64,000 nt of DNA from Oscillospiraceae bacterium (GTDB lineage Bacteria > Bacillota > Clostridia > Oscillospirales > Oscillospiraceae). Location of the stretch: NCBI GenBank assembly GCA_910574635.1, contig CAJTCG010000009.1, positions 124,001-188,000 on the forward strand, given 5' to 3'. This document shows positions 25,651-34,862 of this stretch, one piece after another. Numbering within the stretch: position 1 is the stretch's first letter; the number at the start of each line of letters is the position of its first letter. The notes under the pieces were generated by a model. It saw only the letters and a program-made list of their open reading frames with translations. It made no database searches and was not told the origin of the DNA. Made by a program: the position numbers and the translations under genes.

Positions 25651-25690
25651 AAACGCCGAAACAAACCGCCGCCTTATAGGAGGAACCGCC

Positions 25691-26245
25691 ATGCGCGTCA
25701 TCACAGGCTCCGCCGGGGGCCGCCGTTTGCTGGAGCTGGAGGGGCTGGAAACCCGCCCCACCACCGGCCGGGTGAAGGAGGGCGTATTCAGCGCCCTGCA
25801 ATTCGACGTCGAGGGCCGCCGGGTGCTGGACCTCTTCGCCGGAACCGGGCAGATGGGCATTGAGTGCCTGAGCCGCGGGGCCGCTTCCGCCGTCTTCGTG
25901 GACCGGCGGAAGGACGCCTTTGCGCTGATAAAAAAGAACCTGGCCCTGACGGGCCTTCAGGACCGGGCCCGGGTGGTCCATGGGGATTCCCTGGCCTTCC
26001 TGGCGGGGGCGGGGGAGTCCTTTGATCTGGTGTTCCTGGACCCGCCCTACGCCTCCGGCCTGTTGGAACAGGCGCTGGAGCGGCTGGCTGCCCCGGGATT
26101 TGACATTCTGGCTCCTTATGGTATAATCGTAGCGGAACACCCGGCGGATCGCCGCCTGGACGTCCCGGCGGGGTGCCGTTTGCGAAAGACTTACCGCTAT
26201 GGCAAGATTGCCGTCACCCTCTTTTGCCGGGAGGGAAACGAATAG
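25691..26245 (+). CDS. rsmD: 16S rRNA (guanine(966)-N(2))-methyltransferase
   Basis: 184 residues starting MRVITGSAGGRRL. The SAM-binding motif is VLDLFAGTGQMGIE (about 45-58) and the catalytic N-methyltransferase motif is LDPPYASG (about 116-123). AGGAGG at about 25679 precedes the ATG. coaD follows after 16 bases, a pairing common in Firmicutes. Confidence 0.93.
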   Translation: MRVITGSAGGRRLLELEGLETRPTTGRVKEGVFSALQFDVEGRRVLDLFAGTGQMGIECLSRGAASAVFVDRRKDAFALIKKNLALTGLQDRARVVHGDSLAFLAGAGESFDLVFLDPPYASGLLEQALERLAAPGFDILAPYGIIVAEHPADRRLDVPAGCRLRKTYRYGKIAVTLFCREGNE

Positions 26246-26261
26246 AACGAGGAAATCGCGC

Positions 26262-26768
26262 ATGAGAACAGCCATCTGCTCCGGCAGCTTCGACCCCATT
26301 ACCCTGGGGCACCTGGATATCATCCGCCGGGCCGCCGGATGCTTTGACCGGATCTGGGTCTGCGTCAGCCCCAACGCCGAAAAGCGCAACCAGATGTTTA
26401 CCCCGGAGCGGAAGCTCCAAATGGTCCGGGCCGCCATAGAGGACCTGCCTAACGTGGAGGCGGAGCTCTGGCCCGGCCTGCTGGCCGACTTCGCCAAAAA
26501 TCACGGGGCCTGCGCCATCGTCCGGGGGGTCCGCTGTGTGACGGACTTCGACGGGGAGTACCAAATGGCCCAGATCAACCGTGAAATCTGCCCGGGGCTG
26601 GAGACCATGCTCCTGCCCGCCAGCGCCCCCTACCAGCATTTCAGCTCCTCCATGGCCCGGGAGATGATTCGATACCGCCAGCCGCTGGAGAAGTATCTGC
26701 CCGCGCCTATCATCCCGCTTGTGGCGGAACTGACAGAGAATGAGGGAGGATCACACCATGGCCAATGA
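26262..26768 (+). CDS. coaD: Phosphopantetheine adenylyltransferase
   Basis: 168 residues. It makes dephospho-CoA from 4'-phosphopantetheine and ATP. The nucleotidyltransferase motif CSGSFDPITLGHLDII (about 6-21) and the second motif HFSSSMAREM (about 127-136) are intact. It overlaps the next gene by 11 bases. Confidence 0.96.
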   Translation: MRTAICSGSFDPITLGHLDIIRRAAGCFDRIWVCVSPNAEKRNQMFTPERKLQMVRAAIEDLPNVEAELWPGLLADFAKNHGACAIVRGVRCVTDFDGEYQMAQINREICPGLETMLLPASAPYQHFSSSMAREMIRYRQPLEKYLPAPIIPLVAELTENEGGSHHGQ

Positions 26769-27288
26769 CATCAACCGCCTGATTGATATGATTTATGAGC
26801 GGATCGAGGACGCCAAAGCTCCCGCCCTGAAGCCCAGCATGAGCATTGTGGACCGGGACGAGCTGCTGGATCTGCTGGACGAGCTCCGGGCCCAGCTTCC
26901 GGCGGAAATCAAGCGGGCCCAGGAGCTGTTGGCTGCCCGGGAGAAGTTTGTGGAGGACGCCAAGCGGGACGTGGAGCGCATGATGCGCCAGGCGGAGCTG
27001 GAGGCCAAGACCAAGATCTCCGAAAGCGAGGTCATGTACGCCGCCCGGGAGAAGGCCCGGCAGATCGTCACCCGGGCGGAGGAGCGCTCCCGCCAGCTCT
27101 ATCAGGTGGCCAACAGCTACGCCGAGGATGCCCTGGCCCGGACGGAGGAGGCCGTCCAGGCCGCCCTGGACGAGGTGAAGCAGTCCCGGGTCCGGTTCCG
27201 CACCACCTCCGCCGCCAAGATGCAGGAGCAGAGGCAGAAATTGGAAAAGAAGAACGAGGAGAACGAAACCGGAGTTACATATAGCTAA
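26758..27288 (+). CDS. Conserved coiled-coil protein of unknown function
   Basis: 176 residues starting MANDINRLIDMIYERIEDAK. Almost entirely helical and highly charged, with a long predicted coiled coil (about 45-170, for example AAREKARQIVTRAEERSRQL). It resembles the stalk-like proteins annotated as ATPase or V-type subunit E/H in Clostridia, often found after coaD; that label is loose. No membrane segment. GAGGGAGG serves the ATG at 26758. Confidence 0.75.
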   Translation: MANDINRLIDMIYERIEDAKAPALKPSMSIVDRDELLDLLDELRAQLPAEIKRAQELLAAREKFVEDAKRDVERMMRQAELEAKTKISESEVMYAAREKARQIVTRAEERSRQLYQVANSYAEDALARTEEAVQAALDEVKQSRVRFRTTSAAKMQEQRQKLEKKNEENETGVTYS

Positions 27289-27368
27289 CAAAAGTTTGGC
27301 AAAATTGACGAAACTTTTGTGGAAACAAAACCGGTTATCGCTAGATGTGGAAAAAAATTGGAGCTCGC

Positions 27369-27413
27369 GCGCTCCCTGTCGCAAGATATTGCGGCGGGGA
27401 GCGCCTTTTTTTG
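27369..27413 (+). terminator. Terminator of the rsmD-coaD operon
   Basis: GCGCTCCC (27369-27376) pairs with GGGAGCGC (27397-27404), with an inner CGCAA/TTGCG stem and a CTTTTTTT tail. The rest of the gap to mraZ (27414-27522) is A/T-rich, with no gene seen. Confidence 0.88.
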
Positions 27414-27522
27414 CGTGGAAGCGAGGAGAAAAAAAGTAGAACGCCCGTTTTATTTTATAGAAAACAGGCGAAAAATCAAGGATTTCAGAGAAAAGGCCCA
27501 ATTTTCCGTCGAAAAAAAATCC

Positions 27523-27551
27523 TTGCTTTTCGGTCGCCGTTTTCGTATACT
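27523..27551 (+). promoter_or_regulatory. Promoter of the dcw (mraZ) operon
   Basis: TTGCTT (27523-27528), 17 bp, TATACT (27546-27551), immediately upstream of the MraZ-box repeats. Confidence 0.75.
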
Positions 27552-27562
27552 AGGTAGCATAG

Positions 27563-27598
27563 GTGGGGAGAAGTGGGGATTTGAGGCAGTCAAGTGGA
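27563..27598 (+). promoter_or_regulatory. MraZ-box repeats (autorepressor operator)
   Basis: GTGGGG at 27563-27568, GTGGGG at 27573-27578 and GTGGAG at 27593-27598 sit in exact 10-bp register, with a degenerate GAGGCA at 27583. MraZ is known to bind direct repeats of GTGG(A/G)G at 10-bp spacing before its own operon. Confidence 0.8.
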
Positions 27599-27644
27599 GG
27601 CTTGCCCCATTCTGTCCCAAAAAAGGGGGAAGGGGGGCGGACCT

Positions 27645-28091
27645 ATGGCGAGGCTGCTGGGAAAATCGAATAACAGCATCGACGCCAAGGGCCGCCTTGT
27701 GATCCCTTCCGCCATGCGGGAGGCGCTGGGCGACACCTTTTTCATCACCATCGGCGCCGAGCACTGCCTGACCATTTACCCCCAAGCCAAGTGGGAGCAA
27801 ATGTCCGACGAGATGGACGAGCTGCCCTACACAGAGGCAAGGGCTTTAACTTTACTCTACGCCAACGCCGTCCAGTGCGAGCCGGACGGCCAGGGCCGGG
27901 TGCTGATTCCCGCCCCCCTGCGGAAGTACGCGGGGCTGCAAAAGGCCTGTACCATCGTGGGCCTGAATACCTTCGCCGAGATTTGGGACGAAGGGACCTG
28001 GACGGAGCGGGAACAGCGGATGCTGGAGGAGGAGGACATGGCCGCGGCCATGGACGCCCTGGCCCGGGCCCGCCGCCGCACGCTTTCTTGA
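27645..28091 (+). CDS. mraZ: Transcriptional regulator MraZ
   Basis: 148 residues with two SpoVT/AbrB-like halves: [19 protein letters not shown] (about 8-26) and [20 protein letters not shown] (about 79-98). It forms a ring that binds the repeats upstream and controls the division/cell-wall cluster. rsmH follows after 10 bases. Confidence 0.95.
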   Translation: MARLLGKSNNSIDAKGRLVIPSAMREALGDTFFITIGAEHCLTIYPQAKWEQMSDEMDELPYTEARALTLLYANAVQCEPDGQGRVLIPAPLRKYAGLQKACTIVGLNTFAEIWDEGTWTEREQRMLEEEDMAAAMDALARARRRTLS

Positions 28092-28101
28092 AAGAGGTTC
28101 T

Positions 28102-29031
28102 ATGGAATATACACACAAGCCCGTCCTGCTGGACGAGTGCATCGGCGCCCTGCGCATCCGCCCGGAAGGCGTCTATGTGGACGGCACTCTGGGCCGGGCG
28201 GGGCACTCCCGGGAGATCGCCAAGAGGCTGACCACCGGCCGGCTCATCTGCATCGACCGGGATTCCGCCGCCATTGAGGCGGCCGGGGAGCGTCTGGCCC
28301 CCTGGATGGACCGGGTGCGGCTGGTCCACAGCAACTTCTCGGAGCTTGGAAGCGTCCTGGAGGAGGATGCGGACGGGATGCTCTTCGACCTGGGCGTCTC
28401 CTCTCCCCAGCTGGACGATCCGGAGCGGGGCTTTTCCTATATGCACGACGCGCCGCTGGACATGCGGATGGACCGCTCCGCTCCGCTGACGGCCCGGGAG
28501 GTGGTCAATTCCTGGAGCTTGGAGGAGCTTCGGCGGATTCTATACGATTTCGGCGAGGAGCGGTATGCCCCCGCCATTGCCAGGGCCATCGCGAAACGGC
28601 GGGAGCAGCGGCCCATCGAGACCACCCTGGAGCTGGTGGAGGTGATTAAATCCGCCATGCCACCGGCGGCCCTGCGGGAAAAGCAGCACCCCGCCAAGCG
28701 GAGCTTTCAGGCAGTCCGCATCGCCGTCAACGGCGAGCTGGACGCTCTGCCTCCCATGCTGAGGGCGGCGGCGGACAAGCTCCGCCCCGGCGGGCGGCTG
28801 GCGGTGATCACCTTCCACTCTCTGGAGGACCGCATTGTCAAGCGGACGCTGCGGGAGCTGGCCCAGGGCTGCACCTGCCCGCCGTCGTTTCCGGTGTGCG
28901 TCTGCGGGAAAAAGCCGCTGGTGCGGCTGGACAAGCCCGTGACGCCCTCGGCGGCGGAGGTGGCGGAGAATCCCCGGGCCAGAAGCGCCCGGCTCCGCAC
29001 GGCGGAGAAATTGGACAAGTTGGACATCTGA
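28102..29031 (+). CDS. rsmH: 16S rRNA (cytosine(1402)-N(4))-methyltransferase
   Basis: 309 residues. Begins MEYTHKPVLLDECIGAL. SAM-binding motif VYVDGTLGRAGHS (about 29-41), FDLGVSSPQLDDPERGFSY (about 96-114) and the C-terminal AVITFHSLEDRIVK are characteristic. Standard second gene of the dcw cluster. Confidence 0.97.
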   Translation: MEYTHKPVLLDECIGALRIRPEGVYVDGTLGRAGHSREIAKRLTTGRLICIDRDSAAIEAAGERLAPWMDRVRLVHSNFSELGSVLEEDADGMLFDLGVSSPQLDDPERGFSYMHDAPLDMRMDRSAPLTAREVVNSWSLEELRRILYDFGEERYAPAIARAIAKRREQRPIETTLELVEVIKSAMPPAALREKQHPAKRSFQAVRIAVNGELDALPPMLRAAADKLRPGGRLAVITFHSLEDRIVKRTLRELAQGCTCPPSFPVCVCGKKPLVRLDKPVTPSAAEVAENPRARSARLRTAEKLDKLDI

Positions 29032-29067
29032 AACCGGATTTCGAAATGACGGAAAGGAGGCGGCTTC

Positions 29068-29616
29068 ATGGCATCGGCGGCGCGGGACATGCGGTATCGC
29101 GGAAAACAGGCGGTCAACGGCAGCCTGGCCTATGACCTGGACTATGCGGTTCGGGAGCGGGCCCTGCGCCACGCGGGGGAAGCTCCCAAGGCGCGGGAAA
29201 AGGCGAAGGTCTATGAGGCGCCCCGGGTGCTGCTCCGGGCGCGGCAGGTGGTGTCCCCCCTGGCGGTGCTGAGCGTGGCGGCCATCATGGGCCTGGCCTT
29301 GCTGGTGCTGATGAGCTACGTGCAGCTGACCATGCTGTCCGCGGATACGGTGAAGCTGCAAAGCCAGCTGGAGGAGCTGGAGTCTGAGAACGCGGCCCTC
29401 ACGGCCCAGTACCAGCGGATGTTCGACATGGCCTCGGTAAAGGAGGCGGCGGAGGCCGCCGGCATGTCCAAGCCCAGCAGCACGCAGATGAGCCAGCTGG
29501 ACCTGTCGGCGGGGGATTCCGCCGTGGCTTACCGGCAGAAGGAGCCGGGGCTGTTCAGCCGCATCCTCTCCTCCCTTCACGGCGGGGTTTACGCCGTGGT
29601 GGAATATTTTGACTAA
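29068..29616 (+). CDS. ftsL: FtsL-like cell-division protein
   Basis: 182 residues, longer than typical FtsL (about 120). A basic cytoplasmic N-terminus of about 70 residues leads to one membrane helix (about 72-96) and a periplasmic coiled coil (LQSQLEELESENAALTAQYQ). Sequence is poorly conserved, so the call rests on topology and on its place between rsmH and the PBP. AAAGGAGG serves the ATG. Confidence 0.75.
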   Translation: MASAARDMRYRGKQAVNGSLAYDLDYAVRERALRHAGEAPKAREKAKVYEAPRVLLRARQVVSPLAVLSVAAIMGLALLVLMSYVQLTMLSADTVKLQSQLEELESENAALTAQYQRMFDMASVKEAAEAAGMSKPSSTQMSQLDLSAGDSAVAYRQKEPGLFSRILSSLHGGVYAVVEYFD

Positions 29617-29731
29617 CCGGCGCACTATAATGAGCTGACATGATTTCCTGACAGCGGGGAGCGGGAAGCCGGTCTTCTTGCTCCCCCGCTTCATCCTTAT
29701 TTTTTGAAATTTCCGACTAGGAGGCAGCAGC

Positions 29732-32257
29732 ATGGCGAACCGTACCCCTCAGACTCCCGCCCTTCACCGCAAGAGCGAATCCGCCCGCAGGGCCAATCAG
29801 ATTATCCGCGGGCGGACGCTGCTGATGATGCTGGTGATGGGCGTGGGGACTTTTTTGCTGCTGTTCTGGAAGCTCTACGATCTCCAAATCAACCGTCATG
29901 ACGAAATGCAGGCCAGGGCCGTGACCCAGCAGACCCGGGAGACCAAAATCATCGCCTCCCGGGGGACCATCTACGACAAAAACCACAACATCCTGGCCAG
30001 CTCCACCACGGCGGAGATGGTGATTCTCGATCCCTTACGCATCGGCCAGTATGTCGAGAGCCAGGAGGAGGCCCAGGAGGAGGCCGCCGCCCGGGCTTTG
30101 GAGGAGGGGGAGGCCTATACCCCGCAGCCCATCCGGGACCAGAGCTACATTGCCCGGGGGCTGAGCCGCATTCTGGACATGGACCAGGCGTCCATTGAAA
30201 AGAAGATGGAAAACACGAAGTCCCAATATGTCATTCTCAGCCGGAAGGTGGAGAAGGAGGCGGCGGACGAGATCCGGAGATTCTTGAACGGCGAAATCGA
30301 CGAGGAGGGAAACGAGATTCCGGAGGGCCAGCGGCGCAGCGTCACCGGCGTGCACCTGAGTCCGGACTCCAAGCGCTATTATCCCTACAACGCCATGGCG
30401 GCCAACGTCCTGGGCTTCGTCGACATCGACAGCAAGGGAGCCGTGGGCCTGGAGGTCAAATACAACGAGGACCTCTCCGGCACCGCCGGAAGGACCATTT
30501 CAGCCCAGAACAACAAGGGCCAGCCCCTGCTGTTCCAGTATGAGCAGTACTTCGACGCGGAGAACGGCAGCGACCTGGTGCTGACCCTGGACATCAACGT
30601 CCAGATCGCCCTGGAAAAGGGCATGGAGTCCATGCTCAGCAAATTCGACGCCGCCAACGGCGGCACCGGGATTGTGATGGATGTGAATTCCGCGGCCATC
30701 CTGGGCATGGCGTCCTATCCCAATTACGATTCCAACCAGTCCGGCGTCCTCTACGACGGGAAACTGAAAGCCAAGCTGGAAAAGAAGCTGGAGGACATTG
30801 AGAAGGACCGGGACAAATACGCGGCGCAGGACGCCGCAGAAGCCGCCGCGAGAGAGGAGGCGGGCATAGAGGACGACGGGGAAGAGCGGGTGAGCGCCTA
30901 TGAAAAGGCGGTGACCAAGGCCAAGGACGACGCCCGCCAGAGCCAGTGGCGGAACAAGTGCATCGACTCCACCTACGAGCCCGGCTCCACCTTCAAGCCC
31001 ATCACCCTGGCGGCGGCGCTGGAGGAGGGGGTCATCAACATGAACTCCACCTATGAGTGCTCCGGCTCCGTCATGGTCAAGGGCTGGGATAAGCCCTTCT
31101 ACTGCTCCCGGCAGACCGGCCACGGCCACCAGATTTTGAAGGAAGCGGTGGGCAACTCCTGCAACCCGGCCTTCATCAAAATCGGCCAGACCCTGGGCAC
31201 CAGCAAGTTTTACGAATACCTCAAGTCCTTCGGCCTGATGGAAAAGACCGGCGTGGACATGATCGGCGAGGCCCAGGGCATCTTTACGGACGAAAAGAGC
31301 TTTAACTCCAACATCGTCTCCCTGTCCTCCTACGCCTTCGGCCAGACCTTCAACGTCACCCCCATCGAGCTGATCCGGGCCCAGGCGGCCTGTGTCAACG
31401 GCGGCTACCTCTACGAGCCCTATGTGGTGGAGCAGGTGCTGGACGGGGAGGGGAACATCCTGCGCCAGCACGAAACCAAGTGCATCCGCCAGGTGGTCAG
31501 CGAGGAGACCTCCGCCAAGGTCCGGGAGTGCCTGGAGTACGTGGTGGCGGAGGGCACCGGGAAAAACGGGCAGGTGAACGGCTACCGCATCGGCGGAAAG
31601 ACCGGCACCGCCGACAAAACCGGAACCAAAACCCCCTCTAATCCCAAGGGCGACATCGTGGTGTCCTTTATGTGCTTTGCCCCGGCGGACGATCCGCAGT
31701 ACATCATGCTGCTGACCATGGACACCCCCAGCCGTACCACGGGGACCTACCCCTCCGGCGGCAACATGGTGGCCCCCACGGCCAGCCAGATTATGGGGGA
31801 GATCCTCCCCGTTCTGGGCGTGGAGCCGGACTATACCGCCGACCAGCTGGCGGGAGCCGACGCCGCCGTGCCCCATGTGGTGGGCCAGGACCTGGAAACC
31901 GCCAAGGGGCGGCTGGAAAACGCGGGCTTTACCTTCCGCACGCTGGGCAGCGGCGCGGAGGTTACCGCCCAGACCCCCGAGGGGGGCGCCATCGTGCCGA
32001 ACAACGCCACCATCGTGCTGTACCTGGGAGAGGAAAAGAACGACGCCCTCCGGGCCGTGCCCAATGTGCTGGGCATGACCGCCGCCGAGGCCAATCAGGC
32101 CCTGACCAACGCGGGCTTTATTATGCGGGTGACGGGTGCGACCAGCGCGGAGTCCGGCAACGTCAAGGCCATCTCCCAGGATCGGGAGGAGGGGGCCGAG
32201 CTGGCCCCCGGCAGCGTCGTGACGGTGCGCTTTGGCGACAATTCCGTAAGAGACTGA
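29732..32257 (+). CDS. Division/sporulation class B penicillin-binding protein with PASTA domains (FtsI/SpoVD)
   Basis: 841 residues. One membrane anchor (about 30-52), a dimerisation domain with the insert EEAQEEAAARALEEGE, and a transpeptidase domain. The catalytic motifs are STFK (about 424-427), SCN (about 479-481) and KTGT (about 623-626). Two PASTA repeats follow (about 708-840: VPHVVGQDLETAKGRLENAG and VPNVLGMTAAEANQALTNAG). A charged insert of about 80 residues (about 340-410) separates conserved blocks before the active serine. It cross-links septal or spore peptidoglycan. PbpB and SpoVD cannot be told apart here. Confidence 0.92.
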   Translation: MANRTPQTPALHRKSESARRANQIIRGRTLLMMLVMGVGTFLLLFWKLYDLQINRHDEMQARAVTQQTRETKIIASRGTIYDKNHNILASSTTAEMVILDPLRIGQYVESQEEAQEEAAARALEEGEAYTPQPIRDQSYIARGLSRILDMDQASIEKKMENTKSQYVILSRKVEKEAADEIRRFLNGEIDEEGNEIPEGQRRSVTGVHLSPDSKRYYPYNAMAANVLGFVDIDSKGAVGLEVKYNEDLSGTAGRTISAQNNKGQPLLFQYEQYFDAENGSDLVLTLDINVQIALEKGMESMLSKFDAANGGTGIVMDVNSAAILGMASYPNYDSNQSGVLYDGKLKAKLEKKLEDIEKDRDKYAAQDAAEAAAREEAGIEDDGEERVSAYEKAVTKAKDDARQSQWRNKCIDSTYEPGSTFKPITLAAALEEGVINMNSTYECSGSVMVKGWDKPFYCSRQTGHGHQILKEAVGNSCNPAFIKIGQTLGTSKFYEYLKSFGLMEKTGVDMIGEAQGIFTDEKSFNSNIVSLSSYAFGQTFNVTPIELIRAQAACVNGGYLYEPYVVEQVLDGEGNILRQHETKCIRQVVSEETSAKVRECLEYVVAEGTGKNGQVNGYRIGGKTGTADKTGTKTPSNPKGDIVVSFMCFAPADDPQYIMLLTMDTPSRTTGTYPSGGNMVAPTASQIMGEILPVLGVEPDYTADQLAGADAAVPHVVGQDLETAKGRLENAGFTFRTLGSGAEVTAQTPEGGAIVPNNATIVLYLGEEKNDALRAVPNVLGMTAAEANQALTNAGFIMRVTGATSAESGNVKAISQDREEGAELAPGSVVTVRFGDNSVRD

Positions 32258-32361
32258 GAGCAGGTTTTGCCGGGTTTCCGGCAGGATATGCCGTATACAT
32301 TGCGTTTTATTCGGGTTATAATCATCCAGGACGTATTCAACTGGATGGAGGTTTGACAAGT

Positions 32362-33804
32362 ATGAAGCTGAAAGAACTGCTGAAGGGCCTGGAAATCCTC
32401 TCCGCCACCGCGGATTTGGAGACGGAGATCGCCCAGGTTCAATACGACTCCCGCCGGGTGGGGGCCGGGGACCTGTTTACGGCCCTCTGCGGCTATGCGG
32501 CGGACGGCCACAAGTTCATCCCCCAGGCCATGGCCTCCGGCGCGGCGGCGGTGCTGTGCCAGGTTCCGCCGGAAGGGGAGGGAATCCCCTACGTCCAGGT
32601 GGCGGACTCCCGCCGGGCCTTGGCGGTGGCGGGAGGCAACTTCTACGGCCATCCGGCGGAATCCATGACCATGGTGGGCGTCACCGGGACCAACGGGAAG
32701 ACCACCAGCACGTATCTTCTCAAGGCCGTTTTGGAGGCCCGGGGAGAGAAAGCAGGTCTGATTGGCACCAACCAGAATATGATTGGGGAGGAGGTCCTGC
32801 CCACGGAGCGGACCACCCCCGAATCCATTGAGCTCCAAAAGCTCTTTGCCCGAATGCGGGACGCGGGCTGCACCCATGTGGTGATGGAGGTTTCCTCCCA
32901 CGCCCTGTATCTGGACCGGGTATATGGCGTCCCGTATCAGGTGGGCGTCTTTACGAACCTGACCCAGGACCACCTGGATTTCCACAAGACCATGGAGGAG
33001 TACTGCGGCGCCAAGGCCATTTTGTTTCGGAACTGTGAAACCGGCGTGGTCAACGCCGCGGACCCCTGGACGCCCCGCCTGCTGGAGCACGCCGGCTGCA
33101 AGCTGCTCTCCTTTTCCAGCTCCGGCACGGCGGACATTCAGGCGGAAAACATCGTCCTGGCGGCAGATCATGTGGCGTTCACCGCCGTATACAGGGGAGA
33201 GCGGGCTTCCGTCCGGGTGAATATCCCCGGGCACTTTATGGTTGACAACGCCTTGGGCGTGCTGGGGGCGGCCCTGGCCCTGGGGATTCCCCTGGAGGAG
33301 AGCGCCGCCGTTTTGTCCCGGGTGCCCCATGTGAAGGGCCGGGTGGAGGTGGTTCCCACAGCCGGAAAGGACTATACCGTCCTCATTGATTACGCCCACA
33401 GCCCGGACAGCCTGGTGAACGTCCTGAGCACCGTGAAAGGCTTTGCCAAGGGCCGGACCGTGGCCCTCTTCGGCTGCGGCGGGGACCGGGATAAGGCCAA
33501 GCGGCCCAAGATGGGCCGGGCCGCCGCGGAGAACGCGGACTTTCTGGTGGTTACCACCGACAATCCCAGGACGGAGCGCCCGGCGGACATCATCGCCGGT
33601 ATCCTGCCGGGGCTGGCGGGGACCGGGACGCCCTATAAGGTCATCGAGGACCGGGTGGAGGCCATTCACTGGGCGCTGGACCACGCCCGGGCGGGGGACG
33701 TGATTGTCCTTTGCGGCAAGGGCCACGAGACCTACCAGGAGGTAGGCCATGAGAAGCGCCATATGGACGAACGGGAGATTGTCGCGGACTATCTGCGCAA
33801 GTGA
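32362..33804 (+). CDS. murE: UDP-MurNAc-tripeptide synthetase (DAP-adding)
   Basis: 480 residues. ATP site VGVTGTNGKTTSTYLL (about 108-123). The amino-acid specificity motif DNPR (in TTDNPRTERP, about 399) points to meso-diaminopimelate rather than lysine. VLIDYAHSPDSL is the family catalytic segment. GGAGGTT precedes the ATG at 32362. The 104 bases before it hold a weak hairpin (CCGGGTTTCCGG) and a TATAAT-like box at 32317-32322. Confidence 0.94.
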   Translation: MKLKELLKGLEILSATADLETEIAQVQYDSRRVGAGDLFTALCGYAADGHKFIPQAMASGAAAVLCQVPPEGEGIPYVQVADSRRALAVAGGNFYGHPAESMTMVGVTGTNGKTTSTYLLKAVLEARGEKAGLIGTNQNMIGEEVLPTERTTPESIELQKLFARMRDAGCTHVVMEVSSHALYLDRVYGVPYQVGVFTNLTQDHLDFHKTMEEYCGAKAILFRNCETGVVNAADPWTPRLLEHAGCKLLSFSSSGTADIQAENIVLAADHVAFTAVYRGERASVRVNIPGHFMVDNALGVLGAALALGIPLEESAAVLSRVPHVKGRVEVVPTAGKDYTVLIDYAHSPDSLVNVLSTVKGFAKGRTVALFGCGGDRDKAKRPKMGRAAAENADFLVVTTDNPRTERPADIIAGILPGLAGTGTPYKVIEDRVEAIHWALDHARAGDVIVLCGKGHETYQEVGHEKRHMDEREIVADYLRK

Positions 33805-33845
33805 AAAAGCCGCCCGGCGGGACCGGGCGGGGGAGAGGGAAAACT

Positions 33846-34832
33846 ATGATTGTTACGCTGCTGCTGGCGGGGCTGGTGAGCTTCCTGCTCACCCTGGTCC
33901 TGGGAAAATTCGTCATTGCGGAGCTGCGGAAGCTGAAAGCGGGGCAGGAGATCCGGAAGGAAGGCCCCGCCTGGCACGCCGGGAAGGCGGGCACGCCCAC
34001 CATGGGCGGCATCATGTTCATCATCGGCTCCGGCGTGGTGGCCTTCCTCATGGGCTGGGAGGCGATGCTGCGGGGGGAGTTTGCCCACCTGTACGTGTAC
34101 CTGTTCGCCCTGATATTCGGCCTTATCGGCTTTGTGGACGACTACCGCAAGGTCCGACAGCACCAGAACGAGGGCCTGACGGCCAAGCAGAAGTTCATCC
34201 TCCAGCTGGCGGCGGCGGTGCTGTTTCTCAGCCTGATGCGCTATGAGGGACTGCTGACCAACGCGCTGTACGTCCCCTTCCTGAACGTCACCGTGGAGAT
34301 CAACTGGATTCTCTACCTGATTTTCGCCGCCTTCGTCATCGTGGGCTGCGTCAACGCGGTGAACCTCACCGACGGCATCGACGGACAGTCCTCCAGCGTC
34401 ACCTTTGTGGTGATGGTGTTTTTCACCGCCGCCGCCGCCAAGTGGGGGCTGACGCCCCTGGCGCTGTTCCCCGCCGCCCTGGCGGGAGGGCTGGCGGCCT
34501 TCTTCTGCTACAACCACCACCCGGCCAAGGTTTTCATGGGGGACACCGGCAGCCTTTTCATGGGCGGCGCGGTGGCGGCCCTGGCCTTCGCCATGGATAT
34601 GCCCTTGATTTTGATTTTGGTGGGCATTATCTATATTTTGGAAACCCTGTCCGACATCATCCAGGTGGCTTATTTTAAGGCCACCCACGGCAAACGCTTT
34701 TTTAAGATGGCCCCCCTGCACCACCACCTGGAGCTCTCCGGGTGGAGCGAGGCGAAGCTGGTGACGGTGTTCTCCGGCGTGACCATCCTGTTCTGCGTCC
34801 TGGCCTGGCTTGGTATCCAGGGGCGCTATTGA
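33846..34832 (+). CDS. mraY: Phospho-MurNAc-pentapeptide transferase
   Basis: 328 residues, about ten membrane helices. It makes lipid I on undecaprenyl phosphate. Conserved aspartate motifs FVDDYRK (about 97-103) and VNLTDGIDG (about 173-181), and MGDTGSL plus APLHHHLEL in the C-terminal half, are all visible. murF and murD, often neighbours, are absent here. Confidence 0.96.
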   Translation: MIVTLLLAGLVSFLLTLVLGKFVIAELRKLKAGQEIRKEGPAWHAGKAGTPTMGGIMFIIGSGVVAFLMGWEAMLRGEFAHLYVYLFALIFGLIGFVDDYRKVRQHQNEGLTAKQKFILQLAAAVLFLSLMRYEGLLTNALYVPFLNVTVEINWILYLIFAAFVIVGCVNAVNLTDGIDGQSSSVTFVVMVFFTAAAAKWGLTPLALFPAALAGGLAAFFCYNHHPAKVFMGDTGSLFMGGAVAALAFAMDMPLILILVGIIYILETLSDIIQVAYFKATHGKRFFKMAPLHHHLELSGWSEAKLVTVFSGVTILFCVLAWLGIQGRY

Positions 34833-34862
34833 GTCTGAATTGTTAAGAGAAGGAGGGAGTAT